A stretch of DNA of 64,000 bases from Candidatus Pelagibacter communis. GTDB lineage: Bacteria > Pseudomonadota > Alphaproteobacteria > Pelagibacterales > Pelagibacteraceae. The stretch covers positions 62,001 to 126,000 of the forward strand of contig NZ_CVSO01000002.1 of the NCBI RefSeq assembly GCF_001180105.1, given 5' to 3'. Position numbers and translations under genes: made by a program. Below, in pieces: positions 63,127 through 64,000 of this stretch (its first letter is position 1; the number at the start of each line of letters is the position of its first letter). The notes under the pieces are model-generated. The model was given only the letters and a program-made list of their open reading frames with translations. It did not search any database and was not told the DNA's origin.

Positions 63127-63978
63127 ATGAATAAATTTTTACCTCTTATCTTTATTTTATTATGGTCTTCAGCTTTTGTTACTACAAAGCCAATAGTAGA
63201 TAACAGTGATCCTTTTGCAGCTTTGGCATTTAGATTTTTTATAGTTGCTATTGGTTTTTTTATTTACTGTGTTTACAAAAACTTGTCGTTGAAACTAAAT
63301 AATAGGGACTTCGTTCAGTCTTTTTCAAGTGGAATTCTATTTCATGGAGTTTATTTAGGAGGTGTTTTTTTTTCCATTTCAAAGGGTATACCAACTGGCA
63401 TAACTGCACTTATTGTAACAATGCAACCGATCTTAACAAATGCTTTAGCAGGGCCCTTTCTTAGAGAAAACGTTGGTTGGAAACAATGGTTAGGTGTAGC
63501 ATTGGGCTTTATTGGTTCAGCATTAGTTTTAGGAATAGACATAGGAGGAACTTTGCCAACCATCGGAATTATTGCTTCATTCATTGCTTTAATATCCATT
63601 ACAACTGCTACCCTTTTCCAAAAAAAGTTTAGTGGCAATATCCCTTTACCTGTTAGCAACACTTACCAGGCTGCAGGAGGGTGTTTTTTTCATTTAATAA
63701 TAATCCTATTTTTCGTAGATCCGTTTATTGAATTCAATTCAAGTTTTTTAATAGCAATGGGTCATCAAATTTTTCTTGTATCTTTTGGGGCATTCACAAT
63801 ATTGATGTTTCTAATCAAAAATAATTCAGCAAGTAAAACAGTAACAGTATTCTTTTTAATACCTGCAACATCTGCTTTAATTGCTTGGATATTTTTAAAT
63901 GAACAATTATCTTTAATTGACATATTAGGTTTTATTGTTGCATCACTTGGGGTTTTTATCGCAACAAGAAAATCTTAA
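63127..63978 (+). CDS. DMT superfamily transporter (EamA)
   Basis: EamA-type permease of 283 residues with ten predicted helices. LIFILLWSSAFVTTKPIVDNSDPFAALAFRFF opens it, GIPTGITALIVTMQPILTNALAGPFLRE closes repeat one near residue 115, and KTVTVFFLIPATSALIAWIFLNEQL closes repeat two near 262. It is the second EamA gene in a row but not closely similar to the previous one. Substrate unknown. The parS-like palindrome lies 21 bases before its start. Confidence 0.88.
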   Translation: MNKFLPLIFILLWSSAFVTTKPIVDNSDPFAALAFRFFIVAIGFFIYCVYKNLSLKLNNRDFVQSFSSGILFHGVYLGGVFFSISKGIPTGITALIVTMQPILTNALAGPFLRENVGWKQWLGVALGFIGSALVLGIDIGGTLPTIGIIASFIALISITTATLFQKKFSGNIPLPVSNTYQAAGGCFFHLIIILFFVDPFIEFNSSFLIAMGHQIFLVSFGAFTILMFLIKNNSASKTVTVFFLIPATSALIAWIFLNEQLSLIDILGFIVASLGVFIATRKS

Positions 63979-64000
63979 ATCATTCAAATTATTGAAAAAA

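Noticed and set aside
1-64000. tRNA, rRNA, CRISPR, insertion sequence, integrase, toxin-antitoxin or defence genes
   Set aside because: I looked for cloverleaf-like arms, spaced direct repeats, transposase motifs and terminal repeats and found none; nearly all space is filled by recognised genes.

Overview
The window is a dense, AT-rich stretch of bacterial chromosome. Nearly all of it is coding, and no gap longer than 300 bases lacks a gene; the longest are about 130 bases, at 53558-53691 and 62997-63126. Gene content and order are alphaproteobacterial: NDUFA12, DUF2155, DUF2066 next to an Hda-like gene, fabD-fabG-acpP...gmk-rsmA-pdxA-surA-lptD-lptG-lptF, purM-purN, and accC-accB-aroQ. Very low GC, tiny spacers, many Lys/Asn/Ile-rich proteins, a Pseudomonas-type NAD formate dehydrogenase, several EamA transporters and a suf-only Fe-S system point to the SAR11 clade (Pelagibacterales, Candidatus Pelagibacter or a close relative). 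I see no rRNA, tRNA, CRISPR array, insertion sequence or prophage.

Layout. 1-4006: a cyclopropane-fatty-acid-synthase-like methyltransferase (cut by the window edge), a DUF3833 lipoprotein, an SDR, TspO and a FAD oxidoreductase, resembling a membrane-lipid and photo-oxidative-stress neighbourhood. 4010-8530: SelO, an FkbM methyltransferase, a 55-residue membrane protein, formate dehydrogenase, an HPP protein and an IscU-like scaffold. 8599-14223: transporters (two EamA, one MFS), an amidinotransferase, a charged coiled-coil protein and an HD protein. 14226-21204: purF, cvpA, an RND/MMPL exporter, dnaB, rplI, rpsR and rpsF on the minus strand. 21283-23870: fabD, fabG, acpP and gmk. 23859-31119: an overlapping envelope operon lptF-lptG-lptD-surA-pdxA-rsmA. 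31176-38159: pepA, ndk, purM/purN, DUF2066, hda and aspS. 38160-43015: an NrdJ C-terminus-like protein, NDUFA12, DUF2155, accBC, aroQ and thiSG. 43008-52904: RNase E/G, mrcA, prfB with its programmed +1 frameshift, an AsmA-like protein, tyrS and anmK. 52901-59837: a hydrolase and the iscR-sufBCDS-sufU-sufT-sufA operon behind a near-consensus IscR site. 59897-64000: a short unknown gene, glnA, a YbaK-like deacylase, two more EamA transporters and a parS-like palindrome.

The genes are mostly housekeeping: translation, replication, purine and fatty-acid synthesis, LPS export and Fe-S assembly. Accessory functions are C1 oxidation, amidino-group chemistry and small-molecule export. I found no convincing unknown multi-gene system. 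The most unusual points are: all 11 convergent gene pairs end within 3 bases of each other or overlap; an orphan NrdJ C-terminal homologue; an RNase E/G core without the zinc-link cysteines; a parS-like site; two separate U-type Fe-S scaffolds; and the small membrane gene tucked into the formate dehydrogenase operon.
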